Source: Gammaproteobacteria bacterium (GTDB lineage: Bacteria; Pseudomonadota; Gammaproteobacteria; JAJPIJ01). From it: a DNA stretch of 64,000 nucleotides. The position numbers and the translations under genes are program-made. This document shows, piece after piece, positions 1-10,638 of the stretch (the first letter of the stretch is position 1; each line of letters begins with the position of its first letter). The notes below the pieces were generated by a model. It did not search any database. It was not told the origin of the DNA and was given only the letters and a program-made list of their open reading frames with translations. Location of the stretch: positions 69,300-133,299 of the forward strand of contig JAJVHZ010000026.1 of assembly GCA_022072255.1 (NCBI GenBank). Direction: 5' to 3'.

Positions 1-2
1 CC

Positions 3-2660
3 AACGTCCGGGCGATGACAGGCGATACGTCCTGCATTGACTACGCCGACAATGACTTCGAATGCGGTCGCGAAGTCGCCAGACATCTCTTCGAGACCGA
101 CTTGCGCCCGACCGTGGACGGCAAGCAGTACGCCATTCTTGACACCATCGGCTTCAATCTCACCGAGGCTGAGGCCCCTGGCGCGCAGGCATTCCTGGCG
201 GACCTCGCCGCCGACGGCGGCGGCCAGACCTACAGCGCCAATACGGCGAGCCAGCTGGTGGACGTGTTCCTTTCCATTCTCGGCGGCGCGCTGGACGAGT
301 CGCGCTCCTTCAATCCCCCGGCCCTGACCGTCAACTCCTTCAGCCCGCTGGAGAACCGCGACAACGTCTACGTCTCGCTGTTCAAACCCGCCATGACCCA
401 GAACTGGCAGGGCAACCTCAAGAAATACAAGATCTGTCTGCAGACCAATTGCACGGTTGGAAGCCAGACGGTGAACCAGGGCGAGTACTATTCCGCTGAC
501 GAGCAGCCGCTCCTCAACGCGAGCACGGGTCTCATCGACAGCACCACGCAGAGCTTCTGGAGTCCGGCCGATCCCGATAACGGTGGCGATACCACAACCG
601 GCGGCGCGCTTTCGCGCATGCCGCTTCCAGCCAATCGCAACATTTACACCTTCACCGGCGCCTACTCCGGCAACGTCGCGACCGGCACGACGGACCTGAG
701 CAACACGGTCAATCTCGTGGCCGCCGACGCCGTGGCGGGAACCATCACCAACCCCAGCCTCACCAACGCCATGCTCAATGTCGCCAGCGACACGGAGCGA
801 AAGGCGCTCATCGACTGGATCCGTGGCGTTGACGTGGACGACGAGGACGGGGATGCCGCAACCACCACGCGCCACATGATCGCCGACCCGCTGCACGCGC
901 AGGCGGTGGTCGTGTCCTACGGCGGCGCCTCCAACGCGCCGGTGGAGAAGGTCTTCCTGCCCACCAACGGCGGCGGCCTGCACATGTTCAACGCGGCCAG
1001 CATCGTCGGCCCGGCCTCCGAGCCGAAGGATACGGCCAATGGCGGTGTCGAGGAGTGGATGTTCATCCCGCAGGAATTGCTGCCATTCCAGAAGGTCGTG
1101 CGCGCCAATACCAGCACGCCGGTCGGGGACCGCCTGTACGGTCTGGACTCCACGCCCGTGGTCTGGTTCAACGATCAGAACGGCGACGGCCGCATCGCGG
1201 CGGGCGGGGACGCGGCGGACGAGAACACGACGGCTGATACCGATGACTTCGTTGCCATGTTCCTCGGCCAGCGCGATGGTGGCACCCACTATTGGGGCCT
1301 GGAGCTCAATCCGGCCACGACCTGTGACGCGGCCTGCACGAGCGTGACCGTGAATCCGTCGCTGCTGTGGCGCATCACGGGCGGCGACGGCGCGACCGAC
1401 GTCTCGGATCCCTTCCAGGCCCTGGCCAACACCTGGTCGGAGCCGAAGAAGACCCGGGTGCGCACTGGCTCAAGCGAGACCTCCACGCACGCACTCATCT
1501 TCGGCGGCGGCAACATCTATGAGCTGAATGATCAGTTCGGTAACGAGACGGTCGATGTGAACGGCGACAGCACCAACAACCGTGGCAACATCGTTTATGT
1601 CGTAGACGCTACCAACGGCAGCCTCATCACCTCCATCGGCGGCGTGGGCACCAACGCCAAGCTGAAGGTGGTCGGAATGAACTATCCCATCCCCTCCAAC
1701 ATCGCCATTCTGGATACGGACGGGGACAGCAATACCGACCGACTGTACTTCGGCGACCTCGGAGGCAACGTGTGGCGCGTCGATCTCAAGCGCACGCTGA
1801 CCTCGAGCTCGACAGGCACGGACGTTGGATTGGCCGCCAAGCTTGCGGATCTCAATCCCACCAGCAACGCCGGCGCCGCGCCGGTGCCGCTTGAGGCGGA
1901 CACGCGTGCGTTCTATTTCGAACCGACCATCGTGCAGGCCAATGAACTGACCTTCAGCGATCCGAGCAAGCCGCGCTATGATCTGGTGCTGATAGGCAGC
2001 GGTCACCGCAATCATCCCAAGGATGAGGTCGTGCTCAACAGCTTCTTTGCCATCCGGGACTACGCGGCCGGAACGCTGGACGCCGACGCCGACGGGGTGG
2101 TGGATTCCACCTACGTCACCGTCACCGGCGATCAGAGCGGCCCCACCGATCCGAACGGCCTCACTGTCATCACTCCGTCCGATCTCGTGCCGTCGGAGAT
2201 CAATCCATCCACCGGGGAACCGACTTTCAGCGCCTCGCAACTCGTGGTACTCGAGGCGCTCCAGGCCGGCCGAGGGTGGCGGCTGGCTCTCACGAATACC
2301 GGCGAAAAGGTGGTCGGGCGGGCGCGCGCATTGGCCGGAACGCTGCTCTTCACCACGTTCGCGCCATTGACCGGCGAGGCGACCAATGCCTGCACGCCGC
2401 AGGAGGGCATCAACCGCACCTACAAGCTGAATCTCTACAGTGGCGCGGCATTCGCCACCTACGACACCTCGGGCCAGAATCCCACTTACAATCCGACCGG
2501 CGTGGCGGTGACGACCTCGGGCGGAATTGGCTCGACTCCGCAACTCGCCTTCGGCGACGGTACGGTGACGGCGATAACCGGCGGACCGCAATCCATCAGC
2601 GAGTCCATCGAATTGGCCGAGAGCGAGCTGTGGCGCCGGACATACTGGTATGAGCAGTAG
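3..2660 (+). CDS. pilY1: PilY1-type type IV pilus tip/biogenesis protein, 5' end missing
   Basis: The reading frame is open from the window edge, so the first in-frame ATG at 15 is probably internal and the N-terminus lies outside. About 885 residues are visible. They match the C-terminal PilC/PilY1 beta-propeller region: a GQRDGGTHYWGLEL-type blade segment, and near residue 567 (ORF numbering) an Asp-rich loop DTDGDSNTDR followed by LYFGDLGGNVWRVDL. In PilY1 this loop binds calcium and controls pilus extension and retraction. The C-terminus (NACTPQEGINRTYKLNLYSG) is also typical. The protein is exported and acts at the pilus tip or outer membrane. It heads the minor pilin operon, whereas in Pseudomonas pilY1 lies between pilX and pilE. 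Confidence 0.9.
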   Translation, partial: NVRAMTGDTSCIDYADNDFECGREVARHLFETDLRPTVDGKQYAILDTIGFNLTEAEAPGAQAFLADLAADGGGQTYSANTASQLVDVFLSILGGALDESRSFNPPALTVNSFSPLENRDNVYVSLFKPAMTQNWQGNLKKYKICLQTNCTVGSQTVNQGEYYSADEQPLLNASTGLIDSTTQSFWSPADPDNGGDTTTGGALSRMPLPANRNIYTFTGAYSGNVATGTTDLSNTVNLVAADAVAGTITNPSLTNAMLNVASDTERKALIDWIRGVDVDDEDGDAATTTRHMIADPLHAQAVVVSYGGASNAPVEKVFLPTNGGGLHMFNAASIVGPASEPKDTANGGVEEWMFIPQELLPFQKVVRANTSTPVGDRLYGLDSTPVVWFNDQNGDGRIAAGGDAADENTTADTDDFVAMFLGQRDGGTHYWGLELNPATTCDAACTSVTVNPSLLWRITGGDGATDVSDPFQALANTWSEPKKTRVRTGSSETSTHALIFGGGNIYELNDQFGNETVDVNGDSTNNRGNIVYVVDATNGSLITSIGGVGTNAKLKVVGMNYPIPSNIAILDTDGDSNTDRLYFGDLGGNVWRVDLKRTLTSSSTGTDVGLAAKLADLNPTSNAGAAPVPLEADTRAFYFEPTIVQANELTFSDPSKPRYDLVLIGSGHRNHPKDEVVLNSFFAIRDYAAGTLDADADGVVDSTYVTVTGDQSGPTDPNGLTVITPSDLVPSEINPSTGEPTFSASQLVVLEALQAGRGWRLALTNTGEKVVGRARALAGTLLFTTFAPLTGEATNACTPQEGINRTYKLNLYSGAAFATYDTSGQNPTYNPTGVAVTTSGGIGSTPQLAFGDGTVTAITGGPQSISESIELAESELWRRTYWYEQ

Positions 2661-2706
2661 GCTGGCGCCGATGGCACAATACGCGCGAATCCAGGGGAGA
2701 GGGGCC

Positions 2707-3237
2707 ATGATCACGCGCTGGAGATTGGGCGGCTTCACGATCGTCGAGTTGATGATCACGATCCTCGTGCTTGCGGTGCTGATCTCTCTCGGCGCGCCAA
2801 ATCTGCAACAGATGATCATCAACAATCGGCTCACCACCGAGGTCAACTCGCTGGTCGCCGGACTGCAGTACGCCCGTAGCGAGGCATTGCGGCGCAATGA
2901 GGTTGTAACAATAGGCGCAGCCAGCACGGATTGGAGCAACGGTTGGAGCGTGTGGCTCGATACCGACGCGGATAACGCCGTCGACGGAACGGAAACCCTG
3001 TTGCGGGCCCAGAGTGCGCAGGCTTCCGGCTACACCATCAAGCCGCCGAGCTCGGTGACCACCTCGCCGGCGGCATTGCGTTTCAATCCCAACGGCACCG
3101 TGGCCAATGCCTCGCCGCTGATCACGGAAGTGTGCAAGTCCGGGGTTGTCGGCCGTGTCGTCACCGTCTCGCTGGTCGGCCAGGTGCAGACCAGCAACAT
3201 CAAGGACTCCTCGAACAACGACGTGAAATGCCCATGA
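2707..3237 (+). CDS. fimT: Type IV minor pilin, FimT/FimU (GspH-like)
   Basis: 176-residue prepilin with a short leader MITRWRLGG, cleaved before FTIVELMI; the conserved Glu at mature position 5 is present, followed by a hydrophobic helix. The rest fits the GspH/FimT pseudopilin domain. PilD would cleave and methylate it, and it should form part of the tip-initiation complex of minor pilins. I chose ATG 2707 because a good Shine-Dalgarno (GGGGAGAGGGG) precedes it. The longer ORF from 2650 would overlap the pilY1 stop and give an atypically long leader. Second gene of the operon; its stop overlaps the pilV start (ATGA). Whether it is FimT or FimU cannot be settled by eye. Confidence 0.85.
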   Translation: MITRWRLGGFTIVELMITILVLAVLISLGAPNLQQMIINNRLTTEVNSLVAGLQYARSEALRRNEVVTIGAASTDWSNGWSVWLDTDADNAVDGTETLLRAQSAQASGYTIKPPSSVTTSPAALRFNPNGTVANASPLITEVCKSGVVGRVVTVSLVGQVQTSNIKDSSNNDVKCP

Positions 3238-3773
3238 AACAGACCTCCTACCGCTTCCCGACCTGCGTATCGCCCGCACCGGGCGGGGTCCATCAGCGCG
3301 GTTTCACGTTGCTCGAGGTGCTGATTGCCCTGGTGGTGCTGGCCGTCGGCATGCTCGGCATCGCCGCCCTGCAGGCGCGCGGCATGCAGTACAACACCGA
3401 TGCCTATGCCCGCACCCAGGCCACCATCCTCGCCTACGACATGATCGATCGCATGCGTACGCGCTCCTATCCCCTCAGCAACGACCCGGACAAGAACAAG
3501 CTGGAGGACGCCATGCAGCTCTACACCACCACTGCCGCCAATAACGACGGCGCGTGTGACACCACCAGCACGGCGGTGGCGGAGGAGCTCGAGTGCTGGC
3601 AGCTGGAAGTCGATCGCACGCTCCCCGGAGGGACGAATGGTACGGTCACCTGCAACCCCTGCAACGACGATGGCAATCCCAACAACGATATCTATCAGGT
3701 GACGTTGAGCTGGGTGAATCGCGCCGCCGCGGGCGCGCCGGCCACTCCCGTGATGGTCTCCTTCCAACCGTGA
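3234..3773 (+). CDS. pilV: Type IV minor pilin PilV
   Basis: 179-residue prepilin. The leader is 23 residues, ending QRG, with cleavage before FTLLEVLIALVVLAVGMLGIAALQ, the PilV/GspI-type signature (Glu at +5). The start ATG at 3234 overlaps the fimT stop as ATGA, which suggests translational coupling; an ATG two codons upstream (3228) is an alternative. Four cysteines are grouped in the second half (CWQLEV, TCNPCN), likely disulfides in the periplasmic domain. It is expected to be a minor pilin needed for pilus priming. It is the third gene of the operon and its stop abuts pilW. Confidence 0.88.
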   Translation: MKQTSYRFPTCVSPAPGGVHQRGFTLLEVLIALVVLAVGMLGIAALQARGMQYNTDAYARTQATILAYDMIDRMRTRSYPLSNDPDKNKLEDAMQLYTTTAANNDGACDTTSTAVAEELECWQLEVDRTLPGGTNGTVTCNPCNDDGNPNNDIYQVTLSWVNRAAAGAPATPVMVSFQP

Positions 3774-3784
3774 GCGCCCGTGCC

Positions 3785-5005
3785 ATGACGATGCAATCCA
3801 GAATGCAACTTGGCTTCAGTCTCGTCGAACTCATGGTGGCCATGGCCATCGGCATATTCCTGATGTTCGGCGCGGTGACCGTGTTCACGAATAGCAAGCG
3901 AACATACAACGAAAATGAAATTTCCTCGCGCCTGCAGGAGAACCTGCGGTTTGCCAGCGAGATACTGACGCACGACGTCCGCATGGCGGGCTACTACGGC
4001 TGTGCCAATACCGACGTCCCGACCACCGCCGCCAGCCCGACCAAGCTGCACAGCGCCATTCCCGCGGCACTGATCACCAACGCCAATCACATCCTCGATC
4101 TCACCGGCGGGGGTATCGAGGGCTGGGAGGGCAGTACCGCGACCGCAGAGTGGCTCCCGAGTGGGCTCGACATCTCCGCCTGGATCACCGCGCCGGTGGC
4201 GTCAGATACCGCCATGTCGGCCGCGACTTTCGGCGCCCCTATATCCACCGGGAGTCCCGACGCCATTCTCATTCGACACGCTGGCGGCGTGCACTGGGAA
4301 GTGACCGCGCAGATGGCGAACCTGACCAGCGCCGTCAGCATCGACAATACCCCCGTCAATGGCGTGGCAGTCAATACGGGCGATCTTGTTTCCGTTTCGA
4401 ACTGCAACTCCGCAGACGTGTTCCGCGTCGCCAGCCAAGGTTCGACTTCCGTGACGCCGGTGAGCGGCACCAAGGTGAACACTGAGTATGGCGAAAAGAA
4501 GACCTTCACCAGCGATGCCGGCACCACCGTCGAATACGCGACCTCGAGACTCTCGAAGTTCGCACCGGTCGCATATTACATAGGGCTGGGCTGCATGGAT
4601 CCGGACACTGACAGCGACACGGCGACCTGCGCGAATACCGGACCCGCCCTGTTCAGGCAGATCTGGGACTCATCCTCCGGAAGCGTCATCCGCCAGCAAT
4701 TGCTGGCCGGCATCGAGAACATGCAGATCACCTATGGCATCGATACCAGCGGCGACCGCGTACCGGATGCTTACGTGCGCGCCGACGACGCCAGCCTTGG
4801 CACCGCGGCGAACTGGGACAGCCAGGTGGTGAGCGTGCGCATCGGTCTGTTGGCGCGCACCGAGCTCCCGCGCTCTCTGCAGCCGGACACGCGGGTGTAT
4901 ACGCTCAACGATACCGACCTGTTTGGCGGCGCCGCACCGAACGACACACACACCCGACGCTTGCTGGTGGCGACCGTGGCGCTGCGCAACACGAATCAAC
5001 GATAG
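3785..5005 (+). CDS. pilW: Type IV minor pilin PilW
   Basis: 406-residue protein with a 10-residue leader (MTMQSRMQLG) cleaved before FSLVELMVAMAIGIFLMFGAV, followed by the PilW hallmark KRTYNENEISSRLQENLRFA and HDVRMAGYYGC. PilW is a large minor pilin of the tip complex. An upstream GTG at 3770 overlaps the pilV stop (GTGA) and would give a longer leader; ATG 3785 gives the usual short leader, so I prefer it. The C-terminal part carries the VSVRIGLLARTE segment common in PilW proteins. Confidence 0.88.
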   Translation: MTMQSRMQLGFSLVELMVAMAIGIFLMFGAVTVFTNSKRTYNENEISSRLQENLRFASEILTHDVRMAGYYGCANTDVPTTAASPTKLHSAIPAALITNANHILDLTGGGIEGWEGSTATAEWLPSGLDISAWITAPVASDTAMSAATFGAPISTGSPDAILIRHAGGVHWEVTAQMANLTSAVSIDNTPVNGVAVNTGDLVSVSNCNSADVFRVASQGSTSVTPVSGTKVNTEYGEKKTFTSDAGTTVEYATSRLSKFAPVAYYIGLGCMDPDTDSDTATCANTGPALFRQIWDSSSGSVIRQQLLAGIENMQITYGIDTSGDRVPDAYVRADDASLGTAANWDSQVVSVRIGLLARTELPRSLQPDTRVYTLNDTDLFGGAAPNDTHTRRLLVATVALRNTNQR

Positions 5006-5044
5006 GCGACACCGGCCCGGATACCGTCAGGAGACCAACCACCC

Positions 5045-5581
5045 ATGACGACTCACCCGCATCCATTCTCCATGCCGCGCCAGCGCGGAGCGGCGCTCGT
5101 GATCGCGCTAATCCTGCTGCTCGTCATGACCCTGCTGGGCGTGGCGGCGCTCAGAACGACGACCCTGGAGGAACGCATGGCCGCCAACAGCCAGGAGCGC
5201 AACAGGGCGTTCCAGGCGGCGGAGTCCGGATTGACGCAAGGTCTGCTCGCGATGCTGCCGAATGCCGCGCTCTCGTCGCTCATCTTCAATCCGCCCTCAA
5301 GTGGCTCGCAGATGCTGAATAACGATGCAGGCGCCACCACCCGTTCGGGCGCCGTCATCACCGGCGAATTCGTCGACTCCGGCCCGGTCCCGGTTGGTTC
5401 CGGCACCGAGGCAAACCAGGGGACCAATATCGCGGCCTACTACTTCAACGTGACCAGCACCGGCGGCAACAACATGACCGCCGGCGCCGATGGCCTGGCC
5501 AATGGAACTGCAGCGGGGAACAATGCCGAGGCCATACTGAATCAGGGCACCTGGAAGCCCGGGGCGGCGCTGAACAACTAG
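5045..5581 (+). CDS. pilX: Type IV pilus assembly protein PilX
   Basis: 178 residues. The N-terminus is [51 protein letters not shown], the PilX N-terminal domain pattern (hydrophobic helix then a Met/Asn/Arg-rich stretch and AAES). There is no canonical G-F-x-x-x-E cleavage motif; PilX proteins have the degenerate form QRGAAL. A Shine-Dalgarno (CAGGAGACC) lies just upstream of ATG 5045. It is a minor pilin that works with PilV, PilW and PilY1 at the pilus tip. It is followed directly by pilE, without an intervening pilY1. Confidence 0.85.
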   Translation: MTTHPHPFSMPRQRGAALVIALILLLVMTLLGVAALRTTTLEERMAANSQERNRAFQAAESGLTQGLLAMLPNAALSSLIFNPPSSGSQMLNNDAGATTRSGAVITGEFVDSGPVPVGSGTEANQGTNIAAYYFNVTSTGGNNMTAGADGLANGTAAGNNAEAILNQGTWKPGAALNN

Positions 5582-5660
5582 CGCCGGGCCGCGGCCACCG
5601 ACGACACCCCGACAGAACCGTTCGCGGACACAATCTCGGACTCTAACCGGAGCGAAACCG

Positions 5661-6119
5661 ATGCGAGGAAACCACGCTACGCACCGCAGGCAACGCGGCA
5701 TAACCCTGATCGAGCTGATGATCGTCGTTGCGGTCATCGCCATCCTCGCCGCCATCGGCTATCCGTCCTATCGCGACTATGTACGCCGCTCCCACCGCGC
5801 CGAGGGCAAGAGCGAGTTGATGAATGCCGCGGCCCTGCAGGAGAAGTTCTTCTCGAACAACAACACCTACACCACGGACATGACTGCTCTGGGTCTGGAC
5901 AATACCGATCCGGCTGTTACGGAGAGAGGCTTCTATTCCATAGACGCGGCGGACTGTGGCGCGGGAGGAACAATCGCGACCTGTTACGTCCTGACCGCGA
6001 CGGCGCAGGGTGGTCAAAGCGACGACAGCAAATGCACGTCGATGACCATCGACAGCCAAGGCACCAAGGGCGGGGCCGGTGCGCAGTGCAACTGCGCAAC
6101 GGCCGCTACCTGCTGGTAA
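5661..6119 (+). CDS. pilE: Type IV pilin-like protein PilE
   Basis: 152 residues. The leader ends RQRG and is cleaved before [31 protein letters not shown], a very conserved PilE/ComP-type start. The middle contains the PilE-family stretch [16 protein letters not shown]. The C-terminus is cysteine-rich ([11 protein letters not shown]), expected to close a disulfide loop. A Shine-Dalgarno-like CCGGAGCG precedes ATG 5661. It is the last gene of the minor pilin operon and converges on ispH after 31 bp. PilE here is more likely a minor pilin than the main fibre subunit. Confidence 0.87.
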   Translation: MRGNHATHRRQRGITLIELMIVVAVIAILAAIGYPSYRDYVRRSHRAEGKSELMNAAALQEKFFSNNNTYTTDMTALGLDNTDPAVTERGFYSIDAADCGAGGTIATCYVLTATAQGGQSDDSKCTSMTIDSQGTKGGAGAQCNCATAATCW

Positions 6120-6150
6120 ACGCTACGGGGGAAAGCCGGCAGGCGATTGC

Positions 6151-7101
6151 CTAACCGGTGCCGGTGCGGGCAAGCTCGCGCGGCAGGCTGAAGACCACCT
6201 GCTCGCGGATCCCGGGGGCCTCGTTCACGGTCTCGCCGCCCCACTCGCGCAGTCGGGCCACGACCTGCTCCACCAGCACCTCCGGCGCCGAGGCGCCGGC
6301 GGTCACGCCGACCGTCCTGATGCCTTCGAGCCACTCACGCCTGATCTCCTCGGCGTTGTCGATGAGGTAGGCCGCCAGCCCCTGTTTCTCCGCGATCTCC
6401 TTCAGCCGGGTGGAATTCGAGCTGGTCTGCGAGCCCACCACCAGGATGAGCTCGCACTGCTTCACCAGCTTCTTCACCGCGTCCTGGCGATTCTGCGTCG
6501 CGTAGCAGATGTCTTCCTTCTTCGGTCCGGCAATGCTCGGGAAGCGCTTGCGCAGCGCGTCGATCACCTCCGCGGTGTCGTCCATGGACAGCGTCGTCTG
6601 CGTGACGAAGGCGAGGAAATCGGGGCTCTTGACCGTGAGATTCCAGACGTCCTCGACCGACTCGACCAGGTACATGCCGCCCTTGGCGTCGGCACGACGG
6701 TATTGCCCGAGTGTCCCCTCGACCTCGGGATGGCCCGCGTGGCCGATGAGTATGCATTCGCGGCCCTCCTTCTGGTAATGCCCCACCTCCATGTGCACCT
6801 TGGTGACCAACGGACAGATCGCGTCGAAGACCCGCAGACCCCGGCGCGCGGCCTCCTCGCGCACCGACTTCGCCACGCCATGGGCGCTGAAGATCACGGT
6901 GGCTTCATCCGGTACCTCGTTCAGCTCATCGACGAACACCGCCCCCTTGTCGCGCAGTCCATCGACGACGTACTTGTTGTGGACCACCTCGTGCCGGACG
7001 TACACGGGCGCTCCGAACAGCTCCAGAGCGCGCTCGACGATGCCGATGGCGCGATCGACGCCGGCGCAGAATCCGCGGGGGTTGGCTAGGATGATTTGCA
7101 T
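6151..7101 (-). CDS. ispH: 4-hydroxy-3-methylbut-2-enyl diphosphate reductase
   Basis: 316 residues, the same length as E. coli IspH. It reduces HMBPP to IPP and DMAPP, the last step of the MEP isoprenoid pathway, using a 4Fe-4S cluster. The three cluster cysteines are visible in [12 protein letters not shown] (Cys12), [11 protein letters not shown] and [11 protein letters not shown]. The SAHGV and GSQTSSNS motifs are also present. I start at ATG 7101 ([11 protein letters not shown]); the ORF track extends upstream to 7194 without support. It lies downstream of lspA in the ileS-lspA-ispH set; the fkpB gene often found between lspA and ispH is absent. Confidence 0.97.
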   Translation of the reverse strand: MQIILANPRGFCAGVDRAIGIVERALELFGAPVYVRHEVVHNKYVVDGLRDKGAVFVDELNEVPDEATVIFSAHGVAKSVREEAARRGLRVFDAICPLVTKVHMEVGHYQKEGRECILIGHAGHPEVEGTLGQYRRADAKGGMYLVESVEDVWNLTVKSPDFLAFVTQTTLSMDDTAEVIDALRKRFPSIAGPKKEDICYATQNRQDAVKKLVKQCELILVVGSQTSSNSTRLKEIAEKQGLAAYLIDNAEEIRREWLEGIRTVGVTAGASAPEVLVEQVVARLREWGGETVNEAPGIREQVVFSLPRELARTGTG

Positions 7102-7190
7102 GGCGTGTTTTTCCTGAAGAGACCGCTCCGTACCGGAGCGCGTAAGGGCTGTGCGGCCTGCCGCAACACTACGGCCGGCCCCGGGGCCTG

Positions 7191-7667
7191 TCAACTCTGC
7201 GAGGGGTTCTCCTCCGGCCGCCTGCGTAGCGTGTCCAGGATGAGGAAGAAGGCGCCCAGCGTTATCGCCGTATCGGCGACGTTGAAGGCAGGCCAGTGGC
7301 GGCCGCCGGCGTGGAAATCAAGGAAATCGACGACATAACCCAGCACCATCCTGTCGACCAGATTTCCGAGCGTGCCACCCAGCACGAGGCTCAGGGCGAG
7401 CGGCAGATGGAAGTGCGCATCGCGCAGCCTCGGCAACCAGGCAATGATGACCACGCTGACCACGAACGCGAGCGTGCTGAAGAACCAGCGCTGCCAGCCA
7501 CCGGCCTGGCTCAGGAAGCTGAAGGCGGCGCCGAAATTATGCACGAGAGTGAGGTTGAGGAACGGCAGTACCTCGATGGATTCGTACAACTCCAGCGCCG
7601 AGGTGGCGATGTACTTCGTCGCCTGGTCCAGCGCTACGATCAGTGTGGACAGCCACAACCATTTCAT
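7191..7667 (-). CDS. lspA: Lipoprotein signal peptidase (signal peptidase II)
   Basis: 158-residue inner-membrane aspartic protease that cleaves prolipoprotein signal peptides. The signature [19 protein letters not shown] and [11 protein letters not shown] motifs are intact; the catalytic aspartates are expected at D114 and D132, the first at the same number as in E. coli. Four hydrophobic segments fit the family topology. It sits 79 bp downstream of ileS, the usual gammaproteobacterial arrangement. Confidence 0.97.
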   Translation of the reverse strand: MKWLWLSTLIVALDQATKYIATSALELYESIEVLPFLNLTLVHNFGAAFSFLSQAGGWQRWFFSTLAFVVSVVIIAWLPRLRDAHFHLPLALSLVLGGTLGNLVDRMVLGYVVDFLDFHAGGRHWPAFNVADTAITLGAFFLILDTLRRRPEENPSQS

Positions 7668-7746
7668 CGACGCACTCCTCCCTGCCGCTTACTCGTCGCG
7701 CCGGCGCGGCACGGGAGCAATACCCGTGCGATTGCCCTGACGGATC

Positions 7747-10596
7747 TCATACGTGTAGACGCTGCTCGCCGCTGCCGTCGACGTTTTCCACGCACCGGCG
7801 GCAGATCGTCGGATGCGCTTCATCGCTCCCGACATCCTCGCGGCGGTGCCAGCAGCGCTCGCACTTGGCATGATCGCTGGGCGCCACCGCGACCCACACC
7901 CCCTCGATGTCACCGGCGGGCACGGCATTGTCAGGCCGCGCATCCGCCGCATGAACGCGTGCGTACGACACGATGAACAGGAATCTCAATTCATCACCGA
8001 GCCTGTTCAGCGCCTGCTGCCAGCGCGCGTTGCAATAAAGGTCCACCTCCGCCTCCAGCGAGGCCCCGATACCACCGGCGACCCGCAGCCTTTCAAGTTC
8101 CCTGGAAACCGCCTCGCGCACCCGCAGGGCGTCGGACCAGTACTCGAAGGTGAAGATCTGCGACGGTGTCGGGGGCAACCCCGGGTACCATTCCTCAAGG
8201 AATACGGACTCCGAACGTTCCCCCGGCAGATAACACCAGATCTCCTCAGCGGTGTACGACAACACCGGCGCGATCCACCGCACCAGCGCCTCGGCGATGT
8301 GGCACATCGCCGTCTGCGCCGAACGTCGCCCGAGACTGTCCCTGCGCATGGTGTACATGCGGTCCTTGAGAACGTCGACGTAAAAACTGCCCAGATCGAC
8401 GGCGCAGAACTGGTGGGCGAGCTGATAGATGAGATGGAACTCGAAGCTGTCGTAGGCGGCGACGATCTGCCGCTGCAGGTCGGCAGCGCGATCCACCGCC
8501 CAGCGGTCCAGCGTCAGCATTTGATCCACGCCGACGATGTCATGCACGGGATCGAACCCGTCCAGATTGGCGAGCAGATAGCGGGCGGTGTTGCGGATGC
8601 GCCGATAAGCGTCCGCCATGCGCTTCAGGATCTCCTCCGAGACGCTCATCTCGCCGCAATAGTCGGTCGCTGCCACCCACAGGCGGAGCACGTCGGCGCC
8701 GAGAGTCTTCATCACCTGCTGCGGGGCGACAACGTTGCCGCGGGACTTCGACATCTTCCTGCCTTCCGCGTCCACCGTGAACCCGTGCGTGAGCACGCCG
8801 CGGTACGGTGCCGTGCCGTTCATGGCCACGGACGCGAGCAACGAGGATTGGAACCAGCCGCGGTGCTGATCGGAACCCTCGAGATACAGATCGGCCGGAA
8901 ACCTCAATGCGGGATTGCGGCGTAGGCAGCCCTCATGGGTGACGCCCGAGTCGAACCAGACGTCGAGCGTGTCGTTGACCTTCCGGTACTGCGCGGCCTT
9001 CTCACCCAGCAGTTCTGCGGCCTCGAGGTCGAACCACGCGTCGATGCCGGCCTTCTCCATCCTTTGCGCCACCTGCTCGATCAGCGCCGGCGTATCCGGA
9101 TGCAGCGCCCCGGTCTCCTTGTGCACGAACAGCGGAATCGGCACGCCCCACGTCCGCTGGCGGGAAACGCACCAGTCGGGCCGATTCTCGATCATTCCAC
9201 GGATGCGCTCGCGGCCCCAGTCGGGCGTGAACTGCACCGGCTCGATGGACCTCAACGCCTGCGCGCGCAGGCCAAGGGCGTCCATGCTCACGAACCATTG
9301 CGGCGTGGCGCGAAAAATTACCGGCGTCTTGTGGCGCCAACAATGCGGATAGCTGTGCCGCAGCGTCTCGTGGTGCAGCAGGCGATCGTGCGCGCGCAGG
9401 ACCTCGATGACGTGTACATTCGCCCTGAACACGTGCTCACCGGCGAACAACGGCGTGCCTGGCAGGAACTTGCCATCGTCGCCCACCGGATTGTCGACCT
9501 TCAGGCCGTAGCGACCGCCCACCAGATAGTCGTCCTGGCCATGCCCTGGCGCGGTGTGGACGCAGCCGGTGCCCGCTTCGAGGGTGACGTGCATGCCGAG
9601 CACGACCGGCACCTCGCGATCGTAGAACGGGTGCCGCAGTTTCACGCCTTCCAGCGCATCGCCCCGGCAATAGGCGATAACGCGACAGTCCTCGATCCCC
9701 ACCCGCACTGCTACGTCCTTGATGAGCGCCTCGGCCAGGATCAGGCGTTCCGCCCCGGCCGGACCGTCACACTGGACCACGGCATACTCGAACTCCGGAT
9801 GCACGGCTACTGCCTGGTTTGCAGGCAGCGTCCAGGGCGTGGTAGTCCAGATCACCGCCGACAGCGGCCCGCTGCCCTCATGGCCCTCGACGTGACGACA
9901 GCGCGCCATGACCGTCTCCACGTCCGGGACGTCGAAGCGCACGTCGATGGCCGGGGACTCCTTGTCCTCGTACTCGACCTCGGCCTCGGCCAGCGCCGAA
10001 CCGCAGTCTATGCACCAATGCACGGGCTTCGAGCCCTTGATGAGGTGACCGTTGGCGATGATGCGCCCCAGTGACCGCACGATGTCGGCCTCGAAGGCGG
10101 GATTCATCGTGAGATACGGCTGCTCCCAATCGCCGAGCACGCCCAGGCGCTGAAAGTCCGCGCGCTGGCGCGACACCTGCTCCCGCGCATAGGCCCGGCA
10201 GGCGGCGCGAAACTCCTTTGCTCCGACCTCGCGCCCGGCCTTGCCGGCCTTTTTCTCAACCATGAGTTCGATCGGCAGACCGTGGCAGTCCCAGCCTGGA
10301 ACGTAAGGCGCGTCGAAACCGCTCAGCGACCGTGCCTTGACGATGATGTCCTTCAGCACCTTGTTGACGGCATGACCGATGTGGATGTCGCCGTTTGCGT
10401 ACGGCGGTCCATCGTGCAGCACGAACTTCTCGCGGCCGCGCCTCGAGGTGCGGATCCGCTCGTACAGCTTGAGCTCATCCCACCGCGCCAGGATCTTCGG
10501 TTCCCGTTCGGGGAGGTTCGCGCGCATCGGAAAATCCGTCTGCGGCAGGTTCAGCGTGCGCTTGTAGCGGTTCTCGGTCTTGTCTTTTTCGTCCAC
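7747..10596 (-). CDS. ileS: Isoleucine-tRNA ligase
   Basis: 949 residues, bacterial type. It charges tRNA-Ile with isoleucine. The class I signatures are present: HIGH at about residues 72-75 ([12 protein letters not shown]) and KMSKS at about 614-618 ([10 protein letters not shown]). The editing domain shows [15 protein letters not shown], and the C-terminal zinc site shows [12 protein letters not shown] and CRRCVENV. It belongs to the murJ-ribF-ileS-lspA-ispH minus-strand block, starting 42 bp after ribF. Confidence 0.98.
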   Translation of the reverse strand: MDEKDKTENRYKRTLNLPQTDFPMRANLPEREPKILARWDELKLYERIRTSRRGREKFVLHDGPPYANGDIHIGHAVNKVLKDIIVKARSLSGFDAPYVPGWDCHGLPIELMVEKKAGKAGREVGAKEFRAACRAYAREQVSRQRADFQRLGVLGDWEQPYLTMNPAFEADIVRSLGRIIANGHLIKGSKPVHWCIDCGSALAEAEVEYEDKESPAIDVRFDVPDVETVMARCRHVEGHEGSGPLSAVIWTTTPWTLPANQAVAVHPEFEYAVVQCDGPAGAERLILAEALIKDVAVRVGIEDCRVIAYCRGDALEGVKLRHPFYDREVPVVLGMHVTLEAGTGCVHTAPGHGQDDYLVGGRYGLKVDNPVGDDGKFLPGTPLFAGEHVFRANVHVIEVLRAHDRLLHHETLRHSYPHCWRHKTPVIFRATPQWFVSMDALGLRAQALRSIEPVQFTPDWGRERIRGMIENRPDWCVSRQRTWGVPIPLFVHKETGALHPDTPALIEQVAQRMEKAGIDAWFDLEAAELLGEKAAQYRKVNDTLDVWFDSGVTHEGCLRRNPALRFPADLYLEGSDQHRGWFQSSLLASVAMNGTAPYRGVLTHGFTVDAEGRKMSKSRGNVVAPQQVMKTLGADVLRLWVAATDYCGEMSVSEEILKRMADAYRRIRNTARYLLANLDGFDPVHDIVGVDQMLTLDRWAVDRAADLQRQIVAAYDSFEFHLIYQLAHQFCAVDLGSFYVDVLKDRMYTMRRDSLGRRSAQTAMCHIAEALVRWIAPVLSYTAEEIWCYLPGERSESVFLEEWYPGLPPTPSQIFTFEYWSDALRVREAVSRELERLRVAGGIGASLEAEVDLYCNARWQQALNRLGDELRFLFIVSYARVHAADARPDNAVPAGDIEGVWVAVAPSDHAKCERCWHRREDVGSDEAHPTICRRCVENVDGSGEQRLHV

Positions 10597-10638
10597 TTGC
10601 CTGGTCCTTACAGCCTCGATTCAATCCTCGCTCGCCAT

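Noticed and set aside
1470-2939. 489-residue minus-strand ORF opposite pilY1 and fimT
   Set aside because: Shadow frame with no domain; the plus strand has unmistakable PilY1 and prepilin features.
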